Below are positions 7,204 to 8,711 of a DNA stretch of 8,711 nt, piece after piece. The position numbers were made by a program, and so were the translations under genes. The notes below the pieces were generated by a model, which had not been told where the DNA came from, searched no databases, and was given only the letters and a program-made list of their open reading frames with translations. The stretch lies in assembly GCA_002382605.1 (NCBI GenBank), contig DFYG01000097.1:2244-10954 (forward strand). The letters are read 5' to 3'. Numbering within the stretch: position 1 is the stretch's first letter; every line of letters starts with the position of its first letter. Source of the DNA: Synergistaceae bacterium UBA4088 (GTDB lineage: Bacteria; Synergistota; Synergistia; Synergistales; Thermovirgaceae).

Positions 7204-8514
7204 ATGGAGCCCAAGTTGAAAGTGGTACAGTATGTGAACCAATTCTTCGGCCAGTTGGGCGGCGAAGAGAAGGCATTCGTCGAGCCCCAGGCCAGAGAAG
7301 GGGCAGTAGGTGTAGGCCTGGCCACGCAGAAGGCGCTGGGCGACCGTGGTCAGGTGGTTGCTACGGTGATGTGTGGCGACAACTACGCTGGAGAACGCCT
7401 CGAGGAGGCCACCGCACTGATCACTGAGATGATCGGCAAGTATTACCCGGACCTGGTGATTGCTGGGCCGGCTTTCAACGCCGGACGTTACGGTGTGGCG
7501 GCAGGGGCCGTGTGTCAGGCGGTACAAGAGAAGCTGGGCATCCCGGCAGTAACTGGGATGTATAAAGAGAACCCTGGTGTCGATCTGTACAGGGATCAGG
7601 TGTACATCATCGAAGCGGGTGATTCTGCCAAGGATCTACAGAGCACGATCGAACGTATGGTTAACCTCGGGCTCAAGCTGCTTGCCAAGCAACGGATTGG
7701 GAAGCCGCGCGAGGAAGGCTATTTCAGCCGCGGTCTCCTGGTTAATGAGCTTTCGGACAAAACCGCGGCGGAGCGTGGGGTAGACATGCTGGTGGCGTTA
7801 CTTAAAGGCGAACCCATCGAGCCAGAGTTGAGGCTTGCCACCTACGATAAGGTGAAGCCTGCCCCCGCGGTCGACAAACTGAAGATAGCCAAAGTCGCCT
7901 TGGTCACCGACGGCGGCCTGGTCCCGACAGGTAACCCGGATAAACTCGAATGGATGGCGGCGACTAAATACGTCAAGACAGACCTTGCAGGTCGCAAGAC
8001 GTTATCTGGTGGTGAGTTTTACGCCAACCATACGGGCTACGATACCACCGAGGTCAACGCCAACCCCCTGCGGCTTGTCCCCTTTGACGTAATGCGCGAG
8101 TTGGAAGATGAGGGGGTAATCCAGAAGCTCCACCCTACACTATACTCCACCACAGGCGTGGCGACGACGATAGAGTACTCCCAGCAAATCGGAAAAGGAA
8201 TTGCCAAGGAATTAAAAGACGCCGGTGTTAACGCTGTGATCTTGACTTCAACCTGAGGGACCAGTACGCGTTGCGGTGCAACGCTGGCCAAGGAAATCGA
8301 GCGTGAAGGGATTCCCGTGGCCCACATCACCAGTCTTCCTAACATCGCAGCAATGGCGAACAGCAACCGAATTGTACAAGCCAATGGTATTGTTCATCCG
8401 GTTGGAGATGCGTCTCTATCGCCCGAGGAGGAGAAGGAGGTGCGGTGGACTATCGTGCAGAAAGCGCTAGAGGCCCTGCAGACCAATTTGGACACCCAGC
8501 GTTTGTTTAAGTAA
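7204..8514 (+). CDS. GrdB/GrdF/GrdH-family reductase component B subunit, selenoprotein (Sec at TGA 8254-8256)
   Basis: This is the second component B subunit. In the known reductases its selenocysteine attacks the substrate bound by the pyruvoyl partner and passes the product on to selenoprotein A. The frame reaches TGA at 8254-8256 and continues in the same frame with unbroken family sequence (…VILTST-U-GTSTRCGATLAKEIEREGIPV…) to TAA at 8512-8514, giving 436 residues with Sec at 351. Both length and Sec position are those of GrdB. The start MEPKLKVVQYVNQFFGQLGG matches the family N-terminus. A hairpin follows the TGA. The family motif U-x2-C-x2-C is here U351-x2-S354-x2-C357, with AGT for the middle residue. 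ATG 7204 gives the family-like N-terminus; an in-frame TTG at 7198 is closer to GAGGAGGG (7186-7193) and cannot be excluded. Any annotation that stops at 8256 is truncated by 86 residues. The substrate is unknown. Confidence 0.92.
8254..8256 (+). other. In-frame TGA decoded as selenocysteine
   Basis: The codon lies inside an otherwise uninterrupted GrdB-family frame. Conserved sequence on both sides (ILTST before, RCGAT-x3-EIER-x-GIP after) places it exactly at the known Sec position of the family. Use of this codon means the host must carry selA, selB, selC and selD, none of which is in the window. Confidence 0.93.
8257..8287 (+). promoter_or_regulatory. Bacterial SECIS-like hairpin downstream of the Sec codon
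   Basis: Eleven bases after the TGA, GCGTTG (8268-8273) pairs perfectly with CAACGC (8279-8284) around the loop CGGTG. CCA (8261-8263) can pair with TGG (8285-8287) beneath a four-base bulge (GTAC), lengthening the stem. The loop guanines lie about 19-20 bases after the TGA, within the range for bacterial SECIS elements that recruit SelB. The hairpin overlaps the codons for the R-C-G-A motif, so its sequence is constrained twice. Confidence 0.75.
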
Positions 8515-8527
8515 AAAATAACCTGGT

Positions 8528-8575
8528 TTTACTGGGGGACATGTACCCACTCGGTTCCCCTGTTCCCCCAGTAAA
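8528..8575. repeat. 12-base perfect inverted repeat: possible terminator or REP-like hairpin
   Basis: TTTACTGGGGGA (8528-8539) pairs completely with TCCCCCAGTAAA (8564-8575) across a 24-base loop that can itself form a small ACC/GGT hairpin (8545-8547 with 8553-8555). It sits 13 bases after the stop of the selenoprotein gene, where a terminator is expected, but no U-run follows on the plus strand. The alternating GGGGGACATGTACCC and GGTTCCCC blocks look like the dispersed REP-type hairpins of some anaerobes that are moved by REP-associated tyrosine transposases. Both readings are inferences. Confidence 0.6.
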
Positions 8576-8644
8576 GAATACATCAAGGTTCGCCAAAAAT
8601 CATCTATGATGGTCAATAGTCAGCTCAATACAGGAGATGGGGGC

Positions 8645-8711
8645 ATGGAGAAAAAACCGCTCAGATTGACGGTGTATTACGATTACGTCTGACCCTGGTG
8701 CTATGTCGGCC
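8645..8711 (+). CDS. DsbA/FrnE-like thioredoxin-fold oxidoreductase, Sec-containing (UPWC), 5' end only
   Basis: AGGAG at 8632-8636 precedes ATG 8645 by eight bases. The frame reads MEKKPLRLTVYYDYV, then TGA at 8690-8692, then PWCYVG to the window edge. The DsbA/FrnE/2-hydroxychromene-2-carboxylate isomerase family begins with a beta strand ending in D-x-x-C-P-W-C-Y-x-G, so the TGA falls exactly on the first active-site cysteine and is most simply read as selenocysteine (Sec16, motif U-P-W-C19). Sec replacing the first Cys of a CxxC redox pair is the usual way selenoproteins arise, and DsbA-like selenoproteins are known from metagenome surveys (memory, not checked). The downstream SECIS region lies mostly outside the window. 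It follows the Grd-like genes after a hairpin, so it may have its own transcript. A nonsense mutation of an ordinary CPWC protein is the alternative. Confidence 0.78.

Noticed and set aside
7194..7427. ATG at 7194 in another frame with a strong ribosome site just upstream
   Set aside because: Its product is arginine- and glycine-rich with no family resemblance, whereas the overlapping frame gives a full GrdB-type N-terminus.
7198..8256. A 352-residue protein ending at TGA 8256, followed by a separate small gene at 8317-8514
   Set aside because: The frame continues unchanged through the TGA with GrdB-family sequence and a SECIS-like hairpin; the small downstream frame is the C-terminus of the same selenoprotein.
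1..8711. CRISPR arrays, tRNA or rRNA genes
   Set aside because: No regularly spaced direct repeats, cloverleaf patterns or rRNA motifs were seen on either strand.

Overview
The window looks like a piece of an anaerobic bacterial chromosome, probably a clostridial Firmicute (Peptococcaceae-like) or a Synergistota-type amino-acid fermenter. The reasons are the strong AGGAGG-type ribosome binding sites, two in-frame UGA codons that read as selenocysteine, and substrate-binding subunits of the glycine/sarcosine/betaine/D-proline reductase family, which is typical of those groups. The assignment is an inference; no rRNA or tRNA gene is present to settle it.

Layout. (1) Positions 1-2919, all plus strand: the tail of an unidentified upstream gene, then a bifunctional mannose-1-phosphate guanylyltransferase/mannose-6-phosphate isomerase (ManC type), then a GT4 glycosyltransferase whose start overlaps the end of manC. 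This is the end of a GDP-mannose-dependent surface polysaccharide operon. (2) Positions 2920-3823: about 900 bases with no intact gene. It is a graveyard of insertion sequences: a 334-base element bounded by 22-base imperfect inverted repeats that holds a transposase C-terminus, directly abutting the frameshifted N-terminus of an IS4-family transposase. (3) Positions 3824-8514, plus strand: an FCD-type GntR regulator, an MFS carrier, and two genes related to the component B subunits GrdE and GrdB of glycine/sarcosine/betaine reductase. The second is a selenoprotein: translation must read through TGA at 8254 and continue to 8514, and a good bacterial SECIS-like hairpin follows the TGA. (4) After a 12-base-stem inverted repeat, a new gene begins at 8645 and is cut by the window edge. 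It is a DsbA/FrnE-like thioredoxin-fold protein in which the first active-site cysteine is replaced by an in-frame TGA (motif U-P-W-C), so it is probably a second selenoprotein.

How the genes may work together: regulator, importer and a substrate-specific reductase component B form a self-contained uptake-and-reduction module. Selenoprotein A, component C and the thioredoxins are not in the window and would have to be supplied from elsewhere. The module departs from the textbook enzyme in two ways. The GrdE-like protein has no cysteine in the segment where the pyruvoyl-forming Asn-Cys should lie, and the GrdB-like active site reads U-x2-S-x2-C instead of U-x2-C-x2-C. Its substrate and perhaps its chemistry may therefore differ from glycine, sarcosine or betaine reductase. 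The neighbouring Sec-containing DsbA-like protein may be a dedicated redox partner. Arginine codon use changes from AGR-rich on the left to CGN-rich on the right of the insertion-sequence graveyard, which fits separate origins of the two halves.
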